Source: an uncultured bacterium (lineage in GTDB: Bacteria; Bacillota; Clostridia; Lachnospirales; Lachnospiraceae). Taken from it: a DNA stretch of 7,492 bases. Below, piece after piece: positions 1 to 6,387 of the stretch; position 1 is the stretch's first letter; each line of letters starts with the position of its first letter. The stretch spans positions 1 through 7,492 of the forward strand of contig CAMGRE010000119.1 in the NCBI GenBank assembly GCA_946061355.1, written 5' to 3'. A model generated the notes under the pieces. The model made no database searches, was not told where the DNA came from, and saw nothing but the letters and a program-made list of their open reading frames with translations. The position numbers were made by a program, and so were the translations under genes.

Positions 1-39
1 GAGGGAATGTTGGAAAAGCAGGCTATGCTTAAAGAATAG
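1..39 (+). CDS. possible 3' end of an upstream gene (partial, 12 codons)
   Basis: The frame beginning at base 1 reads EGMLEKQAMLKE and stops at TAG 37-39. The residues are charged and helix-prone, as is common at a protein C-terminus, and a terminator hairpin follows 9 bases later, which fits a gene ending here. Twelve codons are too few to identify a family, and an open frame of this length can occur by chance. It is listed only because the terminator makes a gene end at this spot plausible. Confidence 0.35.
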   Translation, partial: EGMLEKQAMLKE

Positions 40-48
40 AGGAAAAGG

Positions 49-80
49 GAATCTTATCTGAAAGGATAGGATTCTTTTTT
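49..80 (+). terminator. intrinsic terminator hairpin directly upstream of hydE
   Basis: Bases 49-58 (GAATCTTATC) pair with 65-74 (GATAGGATTC) over 10 base pairs with one G-U wobble, closing a 6-base loop (TGAAAG). A run of six T follows at 75-80, and the A-rich stretch 43-46 could pair with that T run. This is the classic Rho-independent layout. It would end the transcript of the gene finishing at about 39. Because it lies only 10 bases before the hydE ATG, it could also act as a leader attenuator or processing stem for hydE mRNA; that role is inference. Confidence 0.8.
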
Positions 81-90
81 GGGATTTGGG

Positions 91-1161
91 ATGACAAATG
101 TTCAGTTGATCGATTGTCTGGAGGCAGAGGAAAGTCTTGCGGCAAAGGAATGGGAACAGCTGCTTTCTTCCTACAGCGCAACAGACAGGGAATATGCGGC
201 GATCAGGGCAAGAGAGATCGCGCATCGGTATTTTGGCAACAAAGTATATACAAGAGGACTGATTGAATTCACAAGCTGGTGCAGGAATGACTGCTATTAT
301 TGCGGGATACGCAGATCCAATCAGAATACAGAGCGCTACAGGCTTACGGAAGAACAGATCTTAAAGTGCTGTGAGGATGGTTATCAGCTCGGTTTCCGCA
401 CGTTTGTCCTGCAAGGTGGCGAGGATGGATATTACACGGATGGGCGGATTGTTTCCATCGTGTCAAAGATTCATGCGGAATATCCCGATTGTGCAATCAC
501 CCTTTCCATAGGGGAGCGTGAGGCGGAATCCTACAAACGCTTTTTTTCGGCGGGGGCAACTCGTTATCTGCTCCGCCATGAAACGGCAGATCAGGAGCAT
601 TACGGGAAGCTGCATCCGAAAGAGATGTCCTTTGATCACAGGATTGCGTGCTTGTATACACTTAAGGAAATAGGATTTCAGACCGGTTGCGGATTTATGG
701 TGGGTTCCCCGGGACAGACGCCGGAAACACTGGCGCAGGATATGCTTTTGATCGGGAAGCTACATCCCCAGATGGTGGGGATCGGGCCTTTTATTCCGCA
801 CAGAGATACACCGTTTCGAAAAGAATCGGCAGGGACACTGGAGCTTACCCTGTTTTTGCTGAGCCTGATCCGCATTATGGAGAAAAATGTGCTGCTTCCT
901 GCGACTACTGCGCTCGGCACGATTGCACCGGACGGCAGAGAACAGGGAATCCTGGCGGGTGCCAATGTGGTGATGCCCAATCTGTCGCCTGTTGCGGTGA
1001 GAAAAAAATATGCACTATATGATAATAAAATCTGTACCGGTGAGGAGGCAGCAGAGTGCAGGGGCTGTCTTGCCGGAAGGATGCAGAGAATAGGATACAG
1101 AATTGTCTCAGACAGAGGAGACTGGAAAGAGAGGAAGGAAACAGATGGAGTACAAGTATGA
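91..1161 (+). CDS. hydE: [FeFe]-hydrogenase H-cluster maturation radical SAM enzyme HydE
   Basis: HydE is a cytoplasmic radical SAM enzyme that acts on the Fe(CO)2(CN)-cysteine product of HydG on the way to the binuclear H-cluster precursor. The 356-residue protein carries the radical SAM CX3CX2C motif at C64, C68 and C71 (CRNDCYYCG). Family signatures follow in order: QGGED, a RHETA motif near residue 162, MVGIGPFIPH near 228, PATTALGTI near 270 and GANVVMPN near 290. C315, C323 and C326 reproduce the CX7CX2C spacing of the second, accessory cluster site of Thermotoga HydE, which many homologues lack. ATG 91 was chosen because it gives the usual N-terminal length; an in-frame TTG at 79 lies inside the terminator T run. 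The upstream ribosome site is weak (GGGA 81-84 or GGG 88-90). The gene overlaps hydG by 17 bases. Confidence 0.96.
   Translation: MTNVQLIDCLEAEESLAAKEWEQLLSSYSATDREYAAIRAREIAHRYFGNKVYTRGLIEFTSWCRNDCYYCGIRRSNQNTERYRLTEEQILKCCEDGYQLGFRTFVLQGGEDGYYTDGRIVSIVSKIHAEYPDCAITLSIGEREAESYKRFFSAGATRYLLRHETADQEHYGKLHPKEMSFDHRIACLYTLKEIGFQTGCGFMVGSPGQTPETLAQDMLLIGKLHPQMVGIGPFIPHRDTPFRKESAGTLELTLFLLSLIRIMEKNVLLPATTALGTIAPDGREQGILAGANVVMPNLSPVAVRKKYALYDNKICTGEEAAECRGCLAGRMQRIGYRIVSDRGDWKERKETDGVQV
1132..1138 (+). promoter_or_regulatory. ribosome binding site that fixes the hydG start
   Basis: AGGAAGG inside the end of hydE lies 6 bases before ATG 1145. The longer in-frame start at 1103 has no comparable site and would add 14 residues (SQTEETGKRGRKQ-type) not expected in HydG. 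The start at 1145 is therefore preferred, and translation of the two radical SAM maturases is probably coupled. Confidence 0.7.
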
Positions 1162-2572
1162 TCCGTCATCATCGAAGGCGGAGGAATTTATCAATCATCG
1201 GGAGATCATGGATACACTCGAGTATGCCAAGGCAAATAAGGATAACAGAGAGCTTGTTTTTTCCCTGATTGATCGGGCCAAAGACTGTAAGGGACTTAGC
1301 CACAGGGAAGCGGCGGTTCTGCTGGAATGTGACATCCCGGAGGCGGTCCGGGCGATGAAGGAAGTTGCAATGCAGATCAAGGAGAAACTGTACGGCAACA
1401 GGATCGTTATGTTTGCGCCGCTCTATCTGTCGAACTATTGTGTGAACGGGTGCACTTATTGTCCGTATCATCATCATAACAAGCACATCACCAGGAAAAA
1501 ACTGACGCAGGATGAGATCCGTCAGGAGGTGATCGCTCTGCAGGACATGGGACATAAGCGTCTTGCGATTGAGTCGGGGGAGGATCCGGTAAACAATCCG
1601 ATTGAGTACATTCTGGAGAGCATTCAGACCATTTACAGCATCAAGCATAAGAACGGTGCGATCCGTCGTGTGAATGTCAATATTGCCGCGACTACCGTGG
1701 AGAATTACCGCAAGCTCAAGGAAGCGGGAATCGGTACGTATATCCTGTTTCAGGAGACGTATCACAAAGAGGATTATGAGAAACTGCATCCAACGGGTCC
1801 CAAGCATGATTATGCATATCATACGGAGGCGATGGACCGCGCGATGGATGGCGGAATCGATGACGTCGGGATCGGCGTTCTGTTCGGACTGGAGAAATAC
1901 CGTTATGATTTTGTCGGACTCCTGATGCACGCAGAGCATCTTGAGGCGGCAAAGGGCGTGGGACCGCATACGATCAGTGTGCCGCGCGTCTGCCCGGCGG
2001 ATGATATCGACACGGCGGACTTTTCCAATGCGGTTTCTGATGATATTTTTGAAAAGATCGTGGCGGTGATCCGCATTGCGGTTCCCTATACGGGAATGAT
2101 CATCTCGACCAGAGAGTCCAAAGCATCCAGAGAACGTGTGTTAAAACTCGGTATCTCACAGATCAGTGGCGGCTCCCGTACTAGTGTGGGTGGTTATGTC
2201 GAGGAAGAGCCGGAAGAGGAAAATTCTGCGCAGTTCGATGTGAGTGATACGAGGAGCCTCGATCAGGTGGTAGACTGGCTGATCAGCCTTGGGTACGTGC
2301 CTAGTTTCTGTACGGCATGTTACCGGGAGGGACGTACGGGAGACCGTTTTATGACGCTGATCAAATCGGGGCAGATCTCCAACTGCTGTCATCCGAATGC
2401 GCTGATGACACTGAAGGAGTATCTGGTGGATTATGCTTCTCCTGAGACGCAGAGAGACGGGGAAGCGCTGATCCAAAGAGAACTTCAGAAAATTCCTAAT
2501 CCCGTAGTCAGACAGAAGGCAACGGAATATATCGCGGAGATTGCGGGCGGAAAGAGAGATTTCCGGTTCTGA
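1145..2572 (+). CDS. hydG: [FeFe]-hydrogenase H-cluster maturation radical SAM enzyme HydG (tyrosine lyase)
   Basis: HydG cleaves tyrosine to p-cresol plus a fragment that yields CO and cyanide, and assembles an Fe(CO)2(CN) synthon on a dangler iron of its second cluster. The 475-residue protein has the radical SAM motif C99, C103, C106 (CVNGCTYC). It also has the HydG C-terminal cluster motif CX2CX22C at C389, C392 and C415, which separates HydG from the related thiazole synthase ThiH. Other family blocks are ESGEDP near 143, the NIAATTVENY and FQETYH blocks (180-208), GPHTISVPR near 273 and the SGGSRTSVGGY loop near 342. C414 sits directly before ligand C415, so either might be read as the third ligand; the spacing favours C415. 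Length is normal for the family. It starts inside hydE, and a 72-base gap precedes hydF with no hairpin or promoter I could support. Confidence 0.97.
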   Translation: MEYKYDPSSSKAEEFINHREIMDTLEYAKANKDNRELVFSLIDRAKDCKGLSHREAAVLLECDIPEAVRAMKEVAMQIKEKLYGNRIVMFAPLYLSNYCVNGCTYCPYHHHNKHITRKKLTQDEIRQEVIALQDMGHKRLAIESGEDPVNNPIEYILESIQTIYSIKHKNGAIRRVNVNIAATTVENYRKLKEAGIGTYILFQETYHKEDYEKLHPTGPKHDYAYHTEAMDRAMDGGIDDVGIGVLFGLEKYRYDFVGLLMHAEHLEAAKGVGPHTISVPRVCPADDIDTADFSNAVSDDIFEKIVAVIRIAVPYTGMIISTRESKASRERVLKLGISQISGGSRTSVGGYVEEEPEEENSAQFDVSDTRSLDQVVDWLISLGYVPSFCTACYREGRTGDRFMTLIKSGQISNCCHPNALMTLKEYLVDYASPETQRDGEALIQRELQKIPNPVVRQKATEYIAEIAGGKRDFRF

Positions 2573-2644
2573 TCCAAGCGGATTGTTTATCGGCAAAATA
2601 CAGTAGGAAACACATAGCGGGGACATACACACGGAGGGCATCAT

Positions 2645-3847
2645 ATGGCAGTGACATTAAATGAGACACCATCGGCAGATCGTATTCACATCGGCTTTTA
2701 CGGCAGGACGAACAGCGGAAAATCTTCGCTTATGAATGCGTTTGTGGGACAGAATATTTCCATTGTATCGGATCAGGCAGGGACGACGACCGATCCGGTC
2801 AATAAGGCAATGGAAATTCATGGGCTTGGCGCTTGTGTGCTGATGGATACAGCAGGCTTTGACGATGTGAGCGAGCTTGGCACAAGCCGTGTGGACAAGA
2901 CAAAAAAGACGGCGGAAAAGACGGATATCGCTTTGATCTTATGCGCCGGCAGGGAACTTTCGTGGGAACAGAAGTGGTTTCAATATTTTAAGGAAAAGGG
3001 AACTCCGGTGATCCCGGTGATCACCAAAGCGGATGTTCTCACAGATGCAAAGTCTTTGTGCAAAACTGCGGAGGAACTTTTTGGTGAGAAGCCTGTGGTT
3101 GTCAGCGCGGTGGAGCGCACGGGACTTTCTGAGCTGAAAGAGCGCATCACACGTGCATTGCCGGAGGACTACGGCATGGAGAGTATCACGGGCAATCTGG
3201 TTCACGAGGGAGATACGGTACTATTAGTAATGCCGCAGGACATTCAGGCGCCGAAGGGACGTCTGATCCTGCCTCAGGTGCAGACGATTAGAGATCTTTT
3301 GGATAAGAAATGCCTTGTGATGAGTGTGACGACTGATAAACTGGAACAGGCGTTGGAAGCCATGAAAGAGCCGCCGGCCCTGATCATTACGGACTCACAG
3401 GTATTTAAGACAGTATATGATCTGAAGCCTGCCCGGAGCAGACTGACTTCTTTTTCTACTTTGTTTGCAGCATACAAGGGGGATATCGGATATTATAAGG
3501 AGGGGGCGGAGCAGATCGGACGTCTGACGCAGGATTCCAGGGTGCTGATTGCGGAATGCTGTACGCATGCGCCTTTGACAGAAGATATCGGTCGTGAGAA
3601 ACTGCCGCGTATGCTGCGAAAGAAGATTGGAGAGAAACTGCAGGTAGATATTGTCAGCGGGACGGACTTTCCCGAGGATCTGTCCGAATATGATCTGATC
3701 ATACAATGTGGTGCCTGTATGTTTAACAGGAAATATGTCATGTCAAGAATTCAGAGGGCGAAGGATCAGCATGTGCCGATGACCAATTACGGTGTGGCGA
3801 TTGCATGGATGGGCGGCATTCTGGATAAGATTTCCACGGAGGGTTAA
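2645..3847 (+). CDS. hydF: [FeFe]-hydrogenase H-cluster maturation GTPase HydF
   Basis: HydF is the scaffold on which the [2Fe] precursor is completed and from which it is transferred to the apo-hydrogenase. The 400-residue protein begins with a GTPase domain of the TrmE/Era type: P-loop GRTNSGKS at 20-27, switch I AGTTTDP at 45-51, DTAG at 68-71, TKAD at 127-130 in place of the usual NKxD, and a VSA block near 153. The middle part (about 185-290) matches the dimerisation region. The C-terminal cluster-binding motif CxHx46CxxC is complete: C306, H308, C355, C358. A strong ribosome site (GGAGGG 2633-2638) lies 6 bases before the ATG. The last codons contain the GGAGGG used by the next gene, so expression of the two is tightly linked. 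Confidence 0.97.
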   Translation: MAVTLNETPSADRIHIGFYGRTNSGKSSLMNAFVGQNISIVSDQAGTTTDPVNKAMEIHGLGACVLMDTAGFDDVSELGTSRVDKTKKTAEKTDIALILCAGRELSWEQKWFQYFKEKGTPVIPVITKADVLTDAKSLCKTAEELFGEKPVVVSAVERTGLSELKERITRALPEDYGMESITGNLVHEGDTVLLVMPQDIQAPKGRLILPQVQTIRDLLDKKCLVMSVTTDKLEQALEAMKEPPALIITDSQVFKTVYDLKPARSRLTSFSTLFAAYKGDIGYYKEGAEQIGRLTQDSRVLIAECCTHAPLTEDIGREKLPRMLRKKIGEKLQVDIVSGTDFPEDLSEYDLIIQCGACMFNRKYVMSRIQRAKDQHVPMTNYGVAIAWMGGILDKISTEG

Positions 3848-3850
3848 CGG

Positions 3851-4417
3851 ATGGATAAACGGGAAGAATGGAAAGTGGGAGGCTTTCTGTTTGGCTCGGA
3901 AACGGATGCAAATCTTGCGCGGACAGAGCAGGAAAAGATTGCTTATATGGAAAAGAGAATGCAGTATGATCATCCGGAAAGCGTATTGAGCATATACAAC
4001 AAGGCAATTGAAAACAGGATTTTCAGAACGCCGGTCGGATTCCAGTATCTGCAGGAGCTCCTTGCCTTTCTGAGGGAAAACGGACTGGCGGAACAGGCTC
4101 ACAGCATACCGCTCTATCAGGTATTCGACCAGAGAACGCCGGAGAGACCGGCGGGAGTTGCCCAGAAACGGGTGCAGCCGAGCCGGTACTCCCAGTTGCG
4201 CGCCAGCCTGCGTAAGTCCGTGATCCTGAATATTTTACTGATCCTTCTGGTGATCGCCATGTTTGTGATCACGCTGACAGGGAATAATCCAACCATACTG
4301 AATTATGAACAGAAGCTTCAGAATAAATATGCCGGTTGGGAACAGGAACTGACGGAGCGCGAAAATGCAGTCCGTGAAAAGGAACGCGAATTATCACTGA
4401 ATATGGGAGAGGATTAA
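3851..4417 (+). CDS. unrecognised single-pass membrane protein with C-terminal coiled coil
   Basis: I do not recognise this 188-residue protein. Residues 1-120 are hydrophilic and charged, without a signal peptide. They contain a conserved-looking helical stretch (about 24-80) with YDHPESVLSIYNKA near 39-52 and FRTPVGFQYLQELLAFL near 58-74, which resembles a small helical interaction domain. One strong membrane segment spans about 123-143 (VILNILLILLVIAMFVITL), preceded by basic residues (RASLRK), which predicts a cytoplasmic N-terminus. The tail (about 150-184) is rich in Glu, Lys and Arg and probably forms a coiled coil (EQELTERENAVREKEREL). If the topology is right, that coiled coil lies outside the membrane. 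The gene starts 3 bases after hydF with its ribosome site (GGAGGG 3838-3843) inside hydF, and ends 5 bases before the response regulator. A part in hydrogenase placement or in signalling to that regulator is inference only. Confidence 0.85.
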   Translation: MDKREEWKVGGFLFGSETDANLARTEQEKIAYMEKRMQYDHPESVLSIYNKAIENRIFRTPVGFQYLQELLAFLRENGLAEQAHSIPLYQVFDQRTPERPAGVAQKRVQPSRYSQLRASLRKSVILNILLILLVIAMFVITLTGNNPTILNYEQKLQNKYAGWEQELTERENAVREKERELSLNMGED

Positions 4418-4422
4418 AGAGA

Positions 4423-5097
4423 ATGGAAAGCTTGAAGATATTGGTGGTTGATGACGAGAGCAGAATGCGTAAGCTTGTCCGGGACTTTCTTGTGAAGAAA
4501 AATTATGATGTTCTGGAGGCGGGAGATGGCAGTGAAGCGCTGGATGTCTTTTTTGCCCATCAGGATATTGCATTGATCATACTTGATGTCATGATGCCGA
4601 AGATGGACGGGTGGCAGGTGTGCCGGGAAATACGTGCATACTCTAAGGTTCCCATTATCATGCTCACGGCCAAATCGGATGAGAAAGATGAACTTCTTGG
4701 TTTCGAACTCGGTGTAGATGAGTATATTTCCAAGCCGTTCAGTCCGAAAATCCTCGTGGCGCGTGTGGAGGCAATCCTGCGCAGGACCGGGCAGGAGCAG
4801 GCGGAAGATGCTGTCTTGGAAGCTTCCGGCATTGTCTTAGACAAGAATGCCCACCAGGTTACCGTGGATGGTAACGCGGTGGAACTCAGCTATAAAGAGT
4901 TTGAACTGTTGGCATATTTTATGGAAAACAGGGGAATCGCATTGTCCAGGGAGAAGATCTTGAACAATGTATGGAATTATGACTATTTTGGTGACGCGAG
5001 AACCATCGATACCCATGTAAAAAAACTTCGCAGTAAGATGGGTGAAAAAGGGGATCTGATCAAAACCATATGGGGGATGGGGTACAAGTTCGAGTGA
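4423..5097 (+). CDS. OmpR/PhoB-family DNA-binding response regulator
   Basis: This is a 224-residue two-component response regulator. The receiver domain (about 4-120) has the acidic pair D10-D11, the phosphoacceptor D55 in ILDVMMP, the switch threonine T82 (MLTAKSD) and the conserved lysine K104 (SKPF). A winged-helix DNA-binding domain follows (about 128-224), with the usual SYKEFELLAYF start, recognition helix RTIDTHVKKLR near 193-203 and the C-terminal GMGYKFE hairpin. All phosphorylation residues are present, so it should be phospho-controlled. The ribosome site GGGAGAGGA (4405-4413) lies in the end of the preceding gene, 5 bases upstream. No histidine kinase follows: the next gene is on the other strand and is a diguanylate cyclase. 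The regulator is therefore an orphan within this window, and its targets cannot be read from the sequence. The family is certain; the specific name is not. Confidence 0.95.
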   Translation: MESLKILVVDDESRMRKLVRDFLVKKNYDVLEAGDGSEALDVFFAHQDIALIILDVMMPKMDGWQVCREIRAYSKVPIIMLTAKSDEKDELLGFELGVDEYISKPFSPKILVARVEAILRRTGQEQAEDAVLEASGIVLDKNAHQVTVDGNAVELSYKEFELLAYFMENRGIALSREKILNNVWNYDYFGDARTIDTHVKKLRSKMGEKGDLIKTIWGMGYKFE

Positions 5098-5100
5098 GCC

Positions 5101-6378
5101 TTACCGGTGGCTCTGCTTGTCGAGGTACATATTCTGATCGGCTTCGCTGATCAGATGATTCAGGTCGATGTTTCCGCTGCCATAAGCATAGCCGATGGCA
5201 ATGCGGCACTGTACGGGCTGATCCGGATCAGACAGATTTGTCTTCGGATCAGTTTTCATTTTCTGGACGAGAAGACGGATCGCTTCTTCCGTGATATCGG
5301 GAAGGAGGATCATAAACTCATCACCGCCCATTCGGAATGCAGCGGAGTTTTCTGACAGGTATGACCGGATGAAGTCTGCCGTTCTGATGATCACACGGTC
5401 ACCGCACTCGTGACCGCAGATGTCATTCATTTTTTTCAGATTATCCACATCAAAATAAATGATTCCGAGAGAATCATGTGACTCATGTACAGAGGTGCAT
5501 TCCTCCAGATAGCGCTTGTTGTAGAGCTGCGTCATACTGTCATGCTGGCTGTTCCACAGAGCAACAGACAGGTTGTTGGAGGAATTCAGGATATCAGACT
5601 CCATTTTGCGGATGGAACGGTAGAGATGCTCGATCTCATCTCCGGTATTGATTGAGAACTGAGAGAGAGGGGAAACACTCTGGCCGCTCTCGTTCATGGA
5701 ATCCACATAACCGGAAACCGCTGAGGACAGTCGGTTGATGGGAGTAATAATCGTTCGGCTGATGATGGCAACAAAGAACGCAGTGATACACAGTGTCAGC
5801 GCGGTCATGATAAAGGTCAGGCGAATCAGATACTGCATCTGTCTGTATTCGGCATTCAAAGTAGAAATCCCGACAACAACATATCCCATCGGTATATTGA
5901 AAGAAGACAGAATAGGGCGATAGTATTCAACCCTGTCATTGTAGGTAAGGAAAACGGGGTCATTTCCTTTCAGAAGGACGTCCTTCTGGGCGAGCTGCTT
6001 CTGGTTAAAAGGAATCCTGTCACCAAGAAATGCGCCATCTAAAGTCAGATCAGTATCGTAGATATAAGTGCCACCGTTTTCGTCAAATGTCATCAGGGAT
6101 AGAGAACTGATCTCTGGGTTGGTATTGCGGTAATCGATCAACTTATTCCAGGTGGCATAGTATGCGCTGTCTCTGATGTGGGTGTCACTGTAGTTTCCGA
6201 GGGAATCTCCATCGATGATCAGGGCACAGGTTTCAGCCACCGTGCTCGCGGCAGAATTGCTCGCGGTTCTGGTGGTGGTGGCAAAGTTCTGGTAGTTCAT
6301 AAAGATGCTGAACAGGTTCAGCAGCAGAACACAGCAGAATATGAGAAGTACAAATCTTTTTCGCAATGATTTTTTCAT
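5101..6378 (-). CDS. membrane diguanylate cyclase with extracytoplasmic Cache-like sensor, HAMP and GGDEF domain
   Basis: The protein (425 residues) should make c-di-GMP from two GTP at the inner face of the membrane. The order is: membrane segment 8-27; extracytoplasmic region about 28-183, whose pattern (TFDENGGTYIYDTD near 97-110, IPMGYVVVGIS near 162-172) resembles a Cache domain; membrane segment about 184-207; HAMP-like linker 208-262 (ITPINRLSSAV); and GGDEF domain 275-425. The catalytic set is intact: metal ligand D310 in YFDVDNLKKMND, N318, D327 in GHECGD, and GGDEF at 351-355. The RxxD inhibitory site expected at 342-345 is absent (SENS). There is no EAL or HD-GYP domain. It starts 9 bases after the stop of the sugar-binding protein, with AGGGA as ribosome site, so the two are almost certainly co-transcribed and may share a signal. 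Its stop codon lies 3 bases from that of the convergent response regulator. Confidence 0.93.
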   Translation of the reverse strand: MKKSLRKRFVLLIFCCVLLLNLFSIFMNYQNFATTTRTASNSAASTVAETCALIIDGDSLGNYSDTHIRDSAYYATWNKLIDYRNTNPEISSLSLMTFDENGGTYIYDTDLTLDGAFLGDRIPFNQKQLAQKDVLLKGNDPVFLTYNDRVEYYRPILSSFNIPMGYVVVGISTLNAEYRQMQYLIRLTFIMTALTLCITAFFVAIISRTIITPINRLSSAVSGYVDSMNESGQSVSPLSQFSINTGDEIEHLYRSIRKMESDILNSSNNLSVALWNSQHDSMTQLYNKRYLEECTSVHESHDSLGIIYFDVDNLKKMNDICGHECGDRVIIRTADFIRSYLSENSAAFRMGGDEFMILLPDITEEAIRLLVQKMKTDPKTNLSDPDQPVQCRIAIGYAYGSGNIDLNHLISEADQNMYLDKQSHR

Positions 6379-6387
6379 AGTTGTCCC

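Noticed and set aside
79..90. TTG start for hydE at 79, adding four residues (MGFG)
   Set aside because: The codon lies in the terminator T run without a ribosome site; ATG 91 gives the normal family N-terminus.
678..1172. Minus-strand open frame (164 codons) opposite hydE
   Set aside because: It is antisense to the conserved C-terminal half of HydE, with low-complexity Ser/Pro-rich translation and no family resemblance.
1169..1969. Long minus-strand open frame (266 codons) opposite hydG
   Set aside because: It lies wholly within the strongly conserved hydG coding frame, shows no recognisable domain, and is the kind of antisense frame that arises from codon bias.
2573..2644. Possible internal promoter or riboswitch between hydG and hydF
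   Set aside because: The 72 bases show no -35/-10 pair at proper spacing and no strong hairpin; only the hydF ribosome site is clear.
3743..4102. Minus-strand open frames across the hydF end and the unknown membrane protein gene
   Set aside because: They are shadows: the plus-strand gene has a good ribosome site, close packing and a coherent membrane protein architecture, while the antisense translations show none of this.
5396..5436. Perfect 7-bp hairpin (5396-5402 with 5410-5416) followed by a seven-T run, looking like a terminator for read-through from the response regulator
   Set aside because: The T run begins 13 bases after the stem, too far for an intrinsic terminator, and the stem coincides with codons of the conserved GHECGDRV block of the cyclase.
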